The notes: generated by a model not told the origin, from the letters alone. A stretch of DNA of 64,000 nucleotides from Vespa crabro (GCF_910589235.1 NC_060963.1:8569501-8633500), one strand, 5' to 3'. Counted from the stretch's first letter, positions 12,748 through 25,099 are shown. Program-made: numbers and translations.

Positions 12748-13249
12748 CTTACACGTTTTATTCGTAGACGGTTAAGAGAAGAGAGAAAGAGCAAGAACGA
12801 ACAAAAGGCTGATCGCTAAAGGCAAACTTCACGGTGGGAGGAGTAGACGGTATTATTCATCAGCGAGCGGAAACGCTTGGAAGGTACACCAACTTCCGGC
12901 CACGTGTCTATCCACGAAGATGGACCAATCGGCTGCTTCGTTCCAAGAGAAGATTCGCCGAACGCTTTGGCACGCTCCCTACCGATGAAATTATTCAAAT
13001 GGAATTCAACGTGAACGCTTTGCCAGCTGTCTCTTTTGCTCTCTTGCTCTCGACTATGTAGACGATTTCAAAATTTCGAAGGACTTTAGTGAAGTATGGG
13101 AAAGAAGGAATGATTAACTCACCCGATAAATAAATTCTTTTTTCTTTTACTTTTCTCTCGTATCTCATTTACGAGATGTTTTTTCCAATATTTCTAAAAG
13201 CTTGAGATATAAGTTCATTACAAAATTATAAAATAATTTTAAACTTATA

Positions 13250-13470
13250 TTATAATCTATCCTTGAGATATTTCGAACGAGTTATAAACGAAGAGCGACT
13301 ATCGATAATGTAAAAAAGAAAAAAGAAAAAAAAGAAAAAAAGAATCGCAAAAGAATACAAATTATTCGGAAAGAAATAATTTTCTATGGAATAATGAAGG
13401 AGAATGAAAGTACCTATAAGTTAGAAAAGAAGGCAAGAAAGAATGAAGTTGGATTTTACGCCTCTATAAA
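13250..13470 (+). repeat. Copy 1 of a ~210-bp direct repeat (partner 14965-15182)
   Basis: Starts ATAATCTATCCTTGAGATAT. It shares with the partner, in order, ATCGATAATGTAA, an A/G-rich block, AAAAGAATACAAATTATTCG, GAAAGAAATAATTTTC, GGAGAA, TTAGAAAAGAAG and AGTTGGATTTTA, ending at CTATAAAT. Similarity stops sharply at both ends. Confidence 0.8.
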
Positions 13471-13660
13471 TCTCTTCGAGAAATCATCATTCGCTTACGA
13501 CTGAGGTCTTCATCCTAGCACGCTAAAGGTGAGTGTTGCTAAAGACGAAAAGGGGGTTGGAACCACGGGGGCAAGTTGCGACATTTAATGCGTAATATCC
13601 TATTTAATCTTCGATGAAAAGCGCTGTATGACGGTCTGCATTGGAATAAAGACGGTTCCA

Positions 13661-13718
13661 GATAGAAAGAGAGAGAAAGAGAGAGAAAGAGAGAGAGATA
13701 GTAAGAAAGGAAGAGAGA
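13661..13718. repeat. (GA)n microsatellite
   Basis: GA tract with AAAGA interruptions. It faces the CT tract at 13799-13906 about 80 bp away, an inverted arrangement. Confidence 0.9.
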
Positions 13719-13798
13719 ATACGGAGAACGAGAAAGTTTCACGGGGGTAACCAGGAGATGGTTAAGGGCATTCAAACGTCCCAACCACTCGCGAGAGT

Positions 13799-13825
13799 TC
13801 TCTGTCTCTCTTTATACTTCTCTCT

Positions 13826-13897
<72 letters not shown>

Positions 13898-13906
13898 GTC
13901 TCTCTA
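13799..13906. repeat. (CT)n microsatellite, ~108 bp
   Basis: Among the longest CT runs here, with over 30 consecutive CT units in its core and CTGT interruptions near the ends. Confidence 0.95.
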
Positions 13907-14964
13907 TACCAAGATCTGCAGAAAGCCTCGAGGGATTGGGGGTGGCAGATGGCAGTCGTCGGACCAGTTCTTTCCAACGCGTTGCTCCAACGGAATGCTA
14001 CTGGAGCGGATACCCACTTATTTTAGAAAAGGGACAGAAAGATTAAGTGACGGGCAAGACGTACCGACCAACTTTTGAGTGTCGCCCTCGCGGTGATCAA
14101 TGTCTCCTTTAGTTTAAGAATTTAGTATGCTTTTATTTTCCTTGAAACTTCTTTTCTTAACATTGTTTATATCAGAGATCGAATTATTTTTCGAAATGAA
14201 AATATATTTCTCTTTCAATTTTTATTTTCTTAGCAAAGGTCGAAGGTGATAATCTATGTTACTTCTTTTAAAGTTACTTCAATCATCGAAAGATGTTCGT
14301 GTTCAAAACGCTTTACCCTCGCAAGGGACTGCTTGTTCTCTTGCTTTTTCTTTCTTTTTCTCTCTCTCTCGTTTTCTATCTTTCTTGGAATGGCATGGTT
14401 CGTTCGTCGAGGAATATGTTGTTGGCGGATTTGACGTGCTTATCAATAGATCGCAGATGTAATAGACTGCACGTACCCTAAATCGAGCACATAACTGATA
14501 TCTGATAAGAAACCAATAGCTGTGACGTGATTTGCATGTGACTATCTCGTATATCCTTTTCGACTAATACATCTGAGAAGTCGTCGTTTCTTTGTAATCG
14601 TTTCAAGACACGAGATGATTTTTATCACTTGACCTCAAACAACGTATAGAAGATATCAATATAAAATGGATTTATAAAACACAATACAAAAATTGTGACG
14701 TGTTCGTAAAACACGGTATACAGATATCTAATTTAATTTGATCACTTTATAAATAAATATCTTCATTGTTTTTTATGACACGAAAGTATATCTCGAGGAC
14801 AAAGTTGCATCGTTCGAAAGAGGGATATACAATGATATGCGTAGTATTCTACTTGTCTATGTACGTACGTATTAATATATTAAAATCACTTTTTCATGTC
14901 ACAATAATGCAATAACTTACTTGGTAACATAAAATAATGAGTGCGTGTGTAAATATATAATTAT

Positions 14965-15182
14965 CACATAATCTCTATACTTGAGATATTCTGAACGAGA
15001 TTATAAGCAAAAGACAACCATCGATAATGTAAGAAAGGAAAAAGATGAAAGAAAAAAAGATCGCAAAAGAATACAAATTATTCGGAAAGAAATAATTTTC
15101 CGTGGAACAACGAAGGAGAACGAAACTACCTATACGTTAGAAAAGAAGAAAGAATCAAGTTGGATTTTATCCCTATAAATGC
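14965..15182 (+). repeat. Copy 2 of the ~210-bp direct repeat (partner 13250-13470)
   Basis: Same orientation as copy 1 and about 1.7 kb away, with scattered substitutions and small length changes in the purine-rich part. The AAAAGAATACAAATTATTCG core is identical. Either a local duplication or two insertions of one dispersed family. Confidence 0.8.
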
Positions 15183-16455
15183 ATACACACACATATACAC
15201 AACTGATGCTATCTAGTTAATTTACATTTAGCCAAATCTCTGGAGTCCTAAATATAGCACGCACATATATATATTTATTTTTACTCGTATTTTGCCAGAA
15301 TATATGTGTTGTGTATCCTACTATCAATAGAATTTGTTTAACTTGGCGTACATGTCCTTTATAAATTTTAACTATGATAGAAATGTCAGATTTATCAAAC
15401 GTATGTAAAAAGTTTCAGCACGTATTCATAAACGTATCATTCATACATATTCATAATATATATATTTATACTGCAATATGCAAAATGTATGATTTATATA
15501 TATCAAAGTTATTTAATTTATCATGAACCATTTAATTTATCATGAACGAAAAATTTAGCAAGAATAAAAAATTTCGAAACGCCTAATGATTAAAAATTAA
15601 TTCAAAATAAAGTATAATAAATCCGAGGTGTTGATTTGTTTATTCACTTTATATATATACATATTTATTTATCAGGGATCGTGTAAATATTTTTTGGAAC
15701 GAAAAGAAGGTCGTGAATGAAAAATATTTGGGGAGCCCTGATTTATAAGAATCGTATAATACGGATACTGGAATCCATTGTATTCGATTTTGCGATAAGC
15801 GATTCTGATGAATAAAACGTATCATTTAGAGTAACGAATTTATGTCTGAAAAATGAAACTCAAAGAAAATTCGGTTTTTGTCAGCTGGCCTCCTTCTTTT
15901 TCCTTCAGCTTTTTTTTTCTTCGATCTGATCGTTTACCATGATCCGATATCCTCGAATCCGATCGTCTGGGCACGCGCCACTCGAGTCGGTTCCTCCATT
16001 CATCTCGCGATGATTTCTGAGGACATGGATAAGTATGCCGTACGTAAACGTACAAGGAGAGGCAAATGGCACGCGAGACTTCCGCTTGCTCGCGCCACCC
16101 TTCTCAAGGCGAGGCCAAGCTCATTGTCCGTGCAGCAAGCCGGTATCGAGTTTTCAAGCTATTCTTCTTTCTTTCGTTGCTCGAATCGAGATCAAGGAGT
16201 GAATGGAACCTAGGCGGAAGCGTGTTGACGCGCACGCCCGCCACACCGGCCAAATTCAAGGCGAGGGTGTTCTTTACGTCTTCTTTTTTCTACACACCGA
16301 GAAAGGGAGAAACCTACCCCGTTTGTTATGCTCATTGTCTATCACGATGGGTGGGGACGATCAAGAAAATAGATTCGTGCCAACAGCCTGCTTGCCGATT
16401 AAAACCGGACGTTACGAATCTAAACCTAACTATTCTTGTTTTTTTTTTATTCGTT

Positions 16456-16850
16456 TCATATATCAAGAAAGAAACGATCGCTTGAGAAAGAAGATTGAAA
16501 AAAGAGTAACTCGTTAAATCGTTAGATGTACAATAAGTATTAATTTTTATATTAAAAGAAAAGTTTTGAAAACAAAATTGATATGTATATCATCGTTTTT
16601 ATGATGCGGTTCATCCATTAAGAAGGTCTTTCGAACATGGAAATCAAGAAAGGAACTCCTTAGATCGTTAAAGATAGAATAAACGTTTAATTTTTAAATG
16701 AAAAATGTTTAAAATGTTTATTCTCATTTTATCTATTCGATTCATATATCAAGAGAGAGAAAATGGTTAGAGTAAGAAAATCAAGGATAGGAAACTCGTT
16801 AGATCGTTGGATGTAAAACAAATGTTTATACAAAAAAAATTAGTTTGTTT
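16456..16850 (+). repeat. Diverged tandem array, ~3 units of 131-155 bp
   Basis: Units begin near 16456, 16611 and 16742 with TCATATATCAAGA or a variant. Each then has an AATCAAG/GATTGAA block and ACTC(G/C)TTA(A/G)ATCGTT(A/G), followed by a T-rich stretch. Copies 1 and 3 are the closest at their starts; copy 2 has diverged most. Confidence 0.6.
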
Positions 16851-17067
16851 AAATCGATCAACATAAATGTCAATATTACAAAAATTTAGTTGCACTCTTC
16901 TTAGTTTCTGATTTAATTTCGTACCTACCTACATAGAAACGATTCCCATAAGTTTTTTTTCGTCTCTTCAAAAGCTCAAAACGTACCAGAATGGGAATTG
17001 AATGGTTCATGACAATAGCAGCTACGATTGTTTTTCTGACTTTTATCCCACTCATTATTTTACCATT

Positions 17068-17096
17068 TATATATATACATATATATATACACACAT

Positions 17097-17159
<63 letters not shown>
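17068..17159. repeat. (TA)n / (TACA)n array
   Basis: TACATA units grading into about 25 uninterrupted TA units. Confidence 0.95.
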
Positions 17160-17163
<4 letters not shown>

Positions 17164-19550
17164 CGATCTCGTCATCGTTGGCGATCGTTATTATGTTTGG
17201 CGAAGGGCAAACGATCTCGAGTTACCCGCGGCCCTTTGTGTCTAAACGCGAACTATGTATGCTGAAAATGCGAAATGAACGCTCGCAGACGGCACGCAGA
17301 GACGCCCGCTGTTTCTGGACGCACGTATGGTAAAAGGCACACGCGTCCTGTCTACCTTTCGACAAGGTTTGGGATATGTCGCTGAAGAATAAAAAAATTG
17401 TCGACCGTCGGCAACCCCCGTTGTTCTTAGGAAGTGAATACGACTTCTATTCTCGAATGAGAACGATCTCAAATTTTTCAAGAAAATATCTTTTCGTTAG
17501 TAGTTATAGATTTATACATTTATCTCCTTACAAGTATATCTATATCATTTCAGTTTTATTTTATTTTGTCGTAACAAATTCTTAATTGTTATTTTTTTTT
17601 CTTTTTGTTGTGTTTAAATATAATTTATACTTAATATAATACGATTATACTAATAAAAATTTTTACATTAAGTACGAAATATAACAAAAAATTGGGTTAG
17701 ATATAGAAAGTCAACCTGAGGTATCAGAATAAACTCGAATTTGTTTCGTCGAATGATGCTAAATAGAACTTAGCTCGTAGAACATGCTTTTTTATTGGGT
17801 ACGACATGCTAGTAAAACTCAAGGGTGGCTCGTGTTAAAGAGGAGAAAGGAAAGAAGCGGTGATAACGAGAGAGCTCAAGGTGGCACGGTACCGGGGTTA
17901 AAACTGGCAAGAGAGGAATGGAGAAACCCCCTGCGGACTGCGCAGCTGTGAACCTCCCGCTAACTCTGTTCAGTAATATGTGAATTCGAGATATATCGAG
18001 CTCAGCAGGACTCGTTGCCATTTTGCAAACCCATGCTCGTTATTAGTTGAACTGCTGTTACGACGATTTCTCAGAGTTTTCAATTCTCCTTTCTCTTGGA
18101 CCTCAAGTTAAATATTTCGTGTTAACACGACGTTATTTAAAAGCAATCATTTTATCAAAATAATATTGATGTTGTCAATAAAATTCAAAGTTTTTCTCAT
18201 TATTTTAATATTAGATGAAAATAATGAAAATTCATATTTTCAATAATTATACGAATATATATAGTTAGGACGAATTAATTTATTATACTTTATTCACTTT
18301 ATTCCGTAATTTACATTATTTTTTTTTTTAATGAAATTTTATCGATGATAACCTTTACAGGTTAAAAACTAATAATATAAAAATGTTAATGAGTTAATTT
18401 TATCGATTGCCATAGACGCAATGAGATTCCAAACGAAGTTTAAAAGAATTTTTCTTCGATCATTAATTTCGACTAAATAATAATCTAGAATCGGCTTAAA
18501 GCATCATCGTCCAAGTATTCGTTGATCGAAGAAAACAGGATGAGGGTGATGCGACATGGTCGAGTTATGGGACTTAGGAAAAGCAAGTGGGGCTGTGTAT
18601 TGTGTCTCCCGTCATCCTCAGTCGAGGCTTTTCTTACCCCAAATGCTAATTATATGTCAAGCATTCACACGACGTATCACGAAAGGCCGATTGTCGGAGA
18701 TGGAACAATGGTGAGGGCAAGGCTAATAGGGCCGATCAAGAAACGAGGACAATGTCGACCATCCTAAACGTCTTTTTTGGATTGACTATGATCGACGTTT
18801 ACTTATATTTTGAGAAATCGACTGTGAAAGATAAGAAAAGGAAAATGAAAAATAGTCAAATTAATTAAGAAAAAGAAAGAACAAAAAAAATACTTTACCT
18901 AGTTATTTTACGAATGTCAACGTTTAGATTTCTAAAGATGTTGATTGGAAAAAAACTTTTGAAATTTCATGCGTAATTTGAAATAATACAAATATCTACT
19001 TATATTACAAATTTCAAATTTTAAAGTCTCGGAAAGACCGATCGTAGACGGCACGAAAAAGTTAAACAACCTACGAAGGTACTATTCTCTGGTGTGCCTT
19101 ATTTTCCTTATCGCCACTTAAGGCAGAAGAGCGATAGGCGTCCGAACGCATGCCGAGGTACACACGTAAGAGGAAACCGTGATTGATGCATTCTACACAC
19201 GCAAATCCTTTAACCAACTATCCCTCCTCCTCGAAATTTCAGCTACCCTCTCTTTTCGAAATTTCAAAAAGGTAATAGGTACTTCTGTTTGTTATATCTA
19301 TGTCGAATTATTCGTCATCAGTAATTTTAAAATGTAGTTGTATTTTCCACATAGCGAACGTAAACTTTCTGACATCCAATTAAATTGGTCTAAAAACAAA
19401 TCGAAGTTTTTCTTTAAACACTCAAAACATAAAAATTCGTTTCCTTAGTATCGTTAGAATTGTACAATCGATTATTATCCAAACGAATTTGTTCTAACTC
19501 ATTACTAGTAAAGATATCGATAAGGTTTTGTTTATGGTCTAGACTTTCTA

Positions 19551-19568
19551 TTTTCTCTCTTTCTCTTT

Positions 19569-19601
<33 letters not shown>

Positions 19602-19650
19602 TCTCTTTCTCTTTCTATCTATATATCTTTCTCTCAGTCTCTCTCTTTCT
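19551..19650. repeat. (CT)n microsatellite
   Basis: CT run with regular TTTCTC hexamers. Confidence 0.9.
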
Positions 19651-20670
19651 GTGCTTTCAATTATCCTCGATTCCGATCGAAAATAAATGGACTAAGAGAA
19701 TGAAGTGTCTATCGTTGGGCGAGGATAAGGAATGGGGAAAGGTAATTAGCGAGTTGGCAACGCGACGAGTAAATTTACAAAGCCATTTCAAGTTCTTTCG
19801 AGCTCCTTCGATTTTCTGTAAGTTCCAAGATATCCGTTCGAATTTTCCTTAATAATCTATTGAAACTGATTTGATTCTTAGCGCGGTGATTTGTAACCAA
19901 ATCTCGGTAAACTTTGTACATTTAATGCCAATCATAAAATATACGCTAAAATAGACGTTTCGTTCTCGATTTCGTTTAATTTTTTTTTATATTGAGATAC
20001 CTACCTAATATCGTTTTCTATTATCGTATCTTCGGTATATCTCAGATAAATGTTCAGTTCGTTTTAATAACGATTAAGCTGAATTACGAGAATTACATTT
20101 CCCATGGATAAATTTTTAAAGATAATTCAGCATAGGAATAGTAATAGATTCAAATTCTTATAAACATTTAAATTTTTCATAAAATATTACAAATCATTAT
20201 AATTATTTTCAAACGTATTATTAAAAATATAATAATAGTCCAACTATAAATACACAGATAGTCCAATTAAAAAAGTAAAATAAATACAAAAGAAATACTT
20301 AAAAATAGGTTGGGAAACGGATAAAGTCGGTCGCGTGGGTCGCACGATCGAATCGGCTCGAATTAAGAAAACAAAATGGTCCCTGTTCAAGCGTCGGCCA
20401 TGCTTTCGCTGAGATTGAAATAAATTGGTAGAATTGCTGGGTGGCTGCGTACCGCGAGAACGGGGAGCGATACTGATTACGTTGGCCGTTCGTTAAGCAC
20501 TGTAACAATGCCAGCCCCCACCATATCTCTTGTACTACCACTCCCCCCCTCATTCTCCTTCCAGTCCATTCCTCCACGCGCGTTCGCGCGACCGATACCT
20601 ACGCTAGCCAATCGTCTATCGTTTTACCCCACTACTACCAACCTTGTGCGGCTTTACCCTATGCTTTTTA

Positions 20671-20674
20671 CTCT

Positions 20675-20707
<33 letters not shown>

Positions 20708-20708
20708 T

Positions 20709-20748
<40 letters not shown>
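20671..20748. repeat. (CT)n microsatellite
   Basis: Two CT blocks separated by TTTATTT. Confidence 0.9.
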
Positions 20749-20750
<2 letters not shown>

Positions 20751-21356
20751 GAAAAGAAGAGGACAACGACCACAGACGGAAACCGAATAACTATACCTAT
20801 AGAGGATAGCTTACGGCCAGACGAATATGCTAAAAGTTTATACTGAAATTTTATTGAAACCAGTGAAAAAGATAATATACACATGTCTGTTGATTTTAAT
20901 AACAACGAGTAGATTTTCAAAGAAGGAACATATAGTGTTCCAATGAATAAATATTCAAACGTAAAGACAGAAAACTATTACAATGTATGTACGGAAGCGT
21001 GTGCATTTACGAAAGAAAAAAAGTGAAAAAAAAGAGATCGATTAAAAGACATAAAAAGGAGACATTAAAAATAGATAAAATAGAACTATAATAAAAATAA
21101 TATAGAAAAGATGTACGTTTATAAATCTAGTTCGTCTACGAAGTAGGAATATTTTTACTAACTGTTGAAAAATATCGAATCAAGAAAATATTCTCGAGAA
21201 ATTTTTCTTGATGATGAAGGAAGACGAAGAAAAAAGACATGTGTTGAATTTTTATCCGTTGTAAAAAAGGGGTTGGAGTGTGGAATAATTGTGGCCTTTG
21301 TCGATATTAAATTTTGGACAGTGGTGGTTTGCTGTTCCATGGCGGCCAACGCTATG

Positions 21357-21421
21357 TTCTCTCTCTCTCTTTTTCTCTCTCTTTTTATCTCACTCTCTTT
21401 CTCTCTCTATCTCTCTCTTTA
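21357..21421. repeat. (CT)n microsatellite
   Basis: CT run with TTTT and ATCT interruptions. Confidence 0.9.
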
Positions 21422-22856
21422 GCTATAGGTCATAGGGGCGTTTCGGGGGTGCGAGGTAGTCGTTTTCCCTCCTCAAATCTCTCTCCTCTCTCACAACGGC
21501 CTCGCTTTTCCACTTATCGACCCCCACGGTTATTAGGGCTGCCTTTGCCTCTAGGGACAATCGAAGGTAGGTACCCGACAAATGGGCGGAGCTTGACGGA
21601 GGGTCATACCCGTCGCATTCCACCCTGACACCAGTTTCCTACTTTCTCGAAAGTCGCACCAAAGCGAAGATGGCGAGATTTCAAACGTTTCAAAATTAAT
21701 TAGGGCTTTGCTACTTTATCGTATTAGATATCGTCATCTAACATTTCATCGAAAATCAACAGCGATGTTGAAGAATATTAATCGATTTGTCTCTGTTCTA
21801 ACAATTTGATCTTACAATCGTAAAATCATTTGATCGATTAAATCATTCATATATATCCTATATGTACTTATTTTCTCTCATTTTCATTGTTTAATTTTAT
21901 GTCGTAGTACGACAAAAGCTCGATGAAATAGGAACGAGGGAATTAATAGTCGGATGAATAACTTTCCAGTATACATCTACCATGCTCTGATTACTCGACA
22001 ACCCTTGCTCTCGTATATCATAAATTTCGTATTGAAGATTCAACAGTCGTCACAGTGATGCGGAGTAGCGACTATTTCATGGAAACCAACGGCAAGAACC
22101 CGAACCAATTCTAGCCGTCATTCCAAGTCCAAAAGTAACTCGTCATCCGAGGGAGCAAACATTTCTACTTTTCGATGTGCAAACCTTGCTCCCGGAAAGC
22201 TTGCTCTTCAACTGTGCTGACCATTTCGCATCTCATTCAGCCTTGCTATTCATCCCCCACCTTTTATCCCCTCTAACGATTCACATACTTAATGGCTCGT
22301 TTAGCTGTGCATTTATACAGCTTCATATACTGTATTCTACGAATAAATAGTTTAACTGTAATTTTTTGCAAATAAAAAAAGAAAGAAAAGAGTAAGAAGG
22401 AGTATAATAAGAATGAATCGTGACAATCACGAGCATCTCGAGAAAATATAAATGGCGAAAAGGAATTCGTAGAAAGAAGATGAAAAGGAGTAGCTAGAGG
22501 TAATGTCTATCACGAAACACGTAAAGGCAACGTAGAGTGCGAAACAACGTACGCGAGGATTCCTTTGTGACGCGAAGCTGCTCGACGTTTGCCAGCCCCC
22601 ATCGTTCAATGCGGAGCGTTCTTTTTTTATGTCAACACGAGGGCCAATTGAGTGGATATAATAGCGGTACCACATGTTTCACTCGGATTCGCCGACATGT
22701 GGGCTATGCTGGTAATGCGTCTGTACGTGTGCGAGAACTCGCGCGCGCATGTGCTTTCACGAACGGGTCCGTGTTGGCTGCATAGGGTAAATCGCACGAA
22801 TAATAAACGACGATCCTCGAAGTCATCTAATTGATCGTCGTGATTTCGCTATTCCT

Positions 22857-22857
22857 G

Positions 22858-22926
<69 letters not shown>
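22857..22926. repeat. (CT)n tract directly upstream of earmuff
   Basis: Nearly pure CT run ending about 180 bp before the earmuff start codon. On the other strand it is (GA)n, the target of GAGA-type factors in insects. Proximity to a gene start makes a promoter role possible but not shown. Confidence 0.9.
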
Positions 22927-22929
<3 letters not shown>

Positions 22930-22962
22930 TTACTCGACCGTCAATGCCTGGCACACTTCAGT
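22927..22962 (+). promoter_or_regulatory. Possible earmuff core promoter (TATTTA box plus Inr)
   Basis: TATTTA (22927-22932) lies about 33 bp before the A of TCAGT (22958-22962), the arthropod initiator consensus. This is the usual TATA-to-initiator spacing, and a (GA)n tract adjoins upstream. No DPE match is seen at +28 to +32. All three signals are short, and an acceptor-like site at 23092-23096 offers the alternative that the start codon lies in a downstream exon. Confidence 0.3.
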
Positions 22963-23081
22963 ACGTCCTCGCTCGAGAAACACTAGTTGAATTAGCTTCA
23001 CGAAACGTGCCTTCGATTGTAATTTCGATTATTGTTATGATCGTCACTTTGAAATTTTTCGAAGGAGAATTTAACGGGTCG

Positions 23082-23096
23082 TTCTTTACGTTTCAG
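23082..23096 (+). other. Possible 3' splice acceptor just before the earmuff start codon
   Basis: A pyrimidine-rich run ends in TTTCAG at 23091-23096, seven bases before ATG. If used, the coding exon is preceded by a spliced 5' UTR exon. Transcript data would decide between this and the promoter at 22927-22962. Confidence 0.35.
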
Positions 23097-23103
23097 ACAT
23101 ATC

Positions 23104-24318
23104 ATGCAACCATTCTCGACGAGCAACACGATGGCGACGGAGACACCGACCAGTCTGCCACCGGAGAAGGTGAGCTCGCCACCACCCTCTCGGAACTTGA
23201 CCTTCTCCATAGCGAAGATTATGGAACCGGACAAACGTCTAACCGAGCAAGCGAACGTAGCTCAAACGGTCCAAACAGCGGTCGTACCACCGCCATCGAC
23301 AACGACGGCGACTCCTACGACGACTCCACCTGGTATACTTCATCAGGCATCGCATATTCCGGCGCTTACCCAGCGTTATTCAGCCCATCTAGAGTCGGCC
23401 TTCAAGAAATACGTGCCAACGTTGAGGCATCAAAATCTTTATCCCCTCCTCTACTATCATCCGAGTCCATTGTTAAGGGCCTTTCCAAGTTCACCAGCGA
23501 CAACTCAAAGCGTTCCACAAACCTCCCCACCACCCAGTTCTGTTCAAGACACTTCTATTTCCTCGAGGCTAAGTCTAATGACGATCTCACCGGAAAGTCA
23601 ACGTGGAAAGAAAAGTCCGGCGCCGCGGAATGAGCTAAACGGTACGAACAAGCAAAAGACCTTTACATGTTCCGAGTGTGGCAAAGTCTTCAATGCACAT
23701 TACAATCTTACCCGGCACATGCCCGTACACACAGGAGCTCGGCCATTCGTATGCAAGATATGCGGTAAAGGATTTCGTCAAGCGAGTACTCTTTGCAGGC
23801 ACAAGATCATACACACTGCTGAAAAACCGCACAAGTGTCAGACATGCGGTAAAGCATTTAACAGGAGTTCTACGTTGAATACTCACACTCGTATACATGC
23901 TAATTACAAGCCCTTTATATGCGAGTTCTGCGGCAAAGGATTCCATCAGAAAGGAAATTACAAGAACCACAAGTTGACGCATAGTGACGAGAAGGCGTAC
24001 AAATGTACTGTATGCAACAAGGCATTCCATCAGATCTACAATCTCACTTTTCACATGCATACGCATAATGATAAGAAACCTTTCTCATGTAAGATATGTG
24101 GCAAGGGCTTTTGCAGGAATTTCGATTTGAAAAAACACATGAGGAAACTTCACGACACTGGTTTACCCGTACTCGCTGGACTTGGTACTTCGAGTCAAAG
24201 TCATAATCAACAACCAGGATACGCGTCGATGCATCAGCCACCCGATGGACGTCCCTTCGTCAGTCCATTCCTTCTACCACCTCCAAATTCGACCAATTAT
24301 CTCACTAAGATGTTGTGA
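23104..24318 (+). CDS. erm: Earmuff/Fezf zinc-finger transcription factor
   Basis: A 404-residue nuclear DNA-binding protein, homologue of Drosophila earmuff and vertebrate Fezf1/2. The family acts as a transcriptional repressor in forebrain and neural progenitor development. Residues 34-40 (FSIAKIM) form the Eh1 motif that recruits Groucho/TLE co-repressors. Residues 60-150 are a Pro/Ser/Thr-rich linker. Six C2H2 fingers follow, with ligands C189/C192/H205/H209, C217/C220/H233/H237, C245/C248/H261/H265, C273/C276/H289/H293, C301/C304/H317/H321 and C329/C332/H345/H350. The last finger has a four-residue His spacing, and linkers such as HTGARPF and HNDKKPF are family hallmarks. All ligands are present. 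The ATG is the first in a frame closed by TGA at 23050-23052. The coding region has no intron; the C-terminal tail after the fingers is short (about 52 residues). The family is certain; the exact N-terminus is slightly less so. Confidence 0.97.
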   Translation: MQPFSTSNTMATETPTSLPPEKVSSPPPSRNLTFSIAKIMEPDKRLTEQANVAQTVQTAVVPPPSTTTATPTTTPPGILHQASHIPALTQRYSAHLESAFKKYVPTLRHQNLYPLLYYHPSPLLRAFPSSPATTQSVPQTSPPPSSVQDTSISSRLSLMTISPESQRGKKSPAPRNELNGTNKQKTFTCSECGKVFNAHYNLTRHMPVHTGARPFVCKICGKGFRQASTLCRHKIIHTAEKPHKCQTCGKAFNRSSTLNTHTRIHANYKPFICEFCGKGFHQKGNYKNHKLTHSDEKAYKCTVCNKAFHQIYNLTFHMHTHNDKKPFSCKICGKGFCRNFDLKKHMRKLHDTGLPVLAGLGTSSQSHNQQPGYASMHQPPDGRPFVSPFLLPPPNSTNYLTKML

Positions 24319-24513
24319 CATAGTGAGAACATTCCTTACCCGAGGAAAACTCAATGCCCATTGATGTTGGCTCCTCCTTGTTACGCCGGAGACATCTCTC
24401 AATTGGCCCAACCTTCAAAGTGAAAACGGATCAAACGACAGCCAATGTGTGACCATGACTAAAATGACAAATCTTAAAGCTCTCTTCGACGATATTTGAT
24501 CCTTCAAAAAGAA

Positions 24514-24519
24514 AATAAA
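24514..24519 (+). terminator. Proximal polyadenylation signal AATAAA
   Basis: Canonical hexamer about 195 bp after the earmuff stop codon, inside an A-rich run, which weakens it. Confidence 0.3.
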
Positions 24520-25099
24520 GAAAAGAAAAAAGAAACAAAAACAAATACGTTTTCCCGTTTTCTCGAATTCATCGAAGATTTACGAAATGAAATGTCATTG
24601 AAATCCCGATTACCGAAGGATGTCTATTGCTCTCGACATTTTTGTCAAAGGCGAATTATGTCCGCAACGTATCATACACACTCCGTTGAATCTACTTGAG
24701 TTCAGCAGTCCAATGGGAATATCTACACCTGTTTCGGCTAATACATCTTTCCCGCGAGAAAAAAAATCCAAAACGTTTATCGTTACTGACAGATTTCGAT
24801 CGAGCGTTAGCCCTCGAAAATTGTCCTTTCGTTCTTGCTCGGTGAATAACGTTTCATGTATTGTTCACCTAACATTGTACATGATGATATCATCATTCGA
24901 ATGTCTTCAAGATTAAAGAAATATTGCTAATCGAGAAAAAGAGATCAGTGTTGAGTACGTAAAAGATTAATCAAAGATATATGGACTTTTTTTACATACA
25001 ACAGATAAAGATCGAGCACTACGAGCGTTCAAACTGATATATCGAGCAAATCAATGGATGATTCGATCAGTACGCTTCTTATCGATGACTACACGTACG

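Larger units (their letters stand above)
9376..13249. other. Gene-free stretch
   Basis: Includes moderately CpG-rich islands near 9600-10060, 10100-10600, 11000-11600 and 12830-13060 and several microsatellites. A strong 3' splice-like sequence (polypyrimidine then CAG) ends at 10468, but no convincing exon follows. No frame resembles a known protein. Confidence 0.5.
15183..22856. other. Gene-free stretch upstream of earmuff
   Basis: Contains a stop-poor GC-richer island (15878-16517), a diverged tandem array (16456-16850), TA and CT arrays and CpG-richer patches near 17800-18060, 20300-20660, 21430-21680 and 22500-22800. No codable product is recognised. As the immediate 5' flank of a developmental transcription factor it is a natural place for enhancers; that is inference. 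Confidence 0.5.

Noticed and set aside
16066..16485. 139-codon frame as a gene
   Set aside because: All three forward phases are open here and none shows a domain, signal peptide or consistent codon pattern; treated as a GC-richer noncoding island.
22944..23633. 229-codon frame overlapping the earmuff N-terminal coding region in another phase
   Set aside because: The earmuff frame carries the Eh1 motif and fingers. The overlapping frame has no domain and is kept open by the Pro/Ser/Thr-rich coding bias of the real frame; dual coding would need conservation evidence.
23635..24066. 143-codon antisense frame across the zinc fingers
   Set aside because: Regular shadow of the repeated finger codons on the opposite strand; no independent motif.
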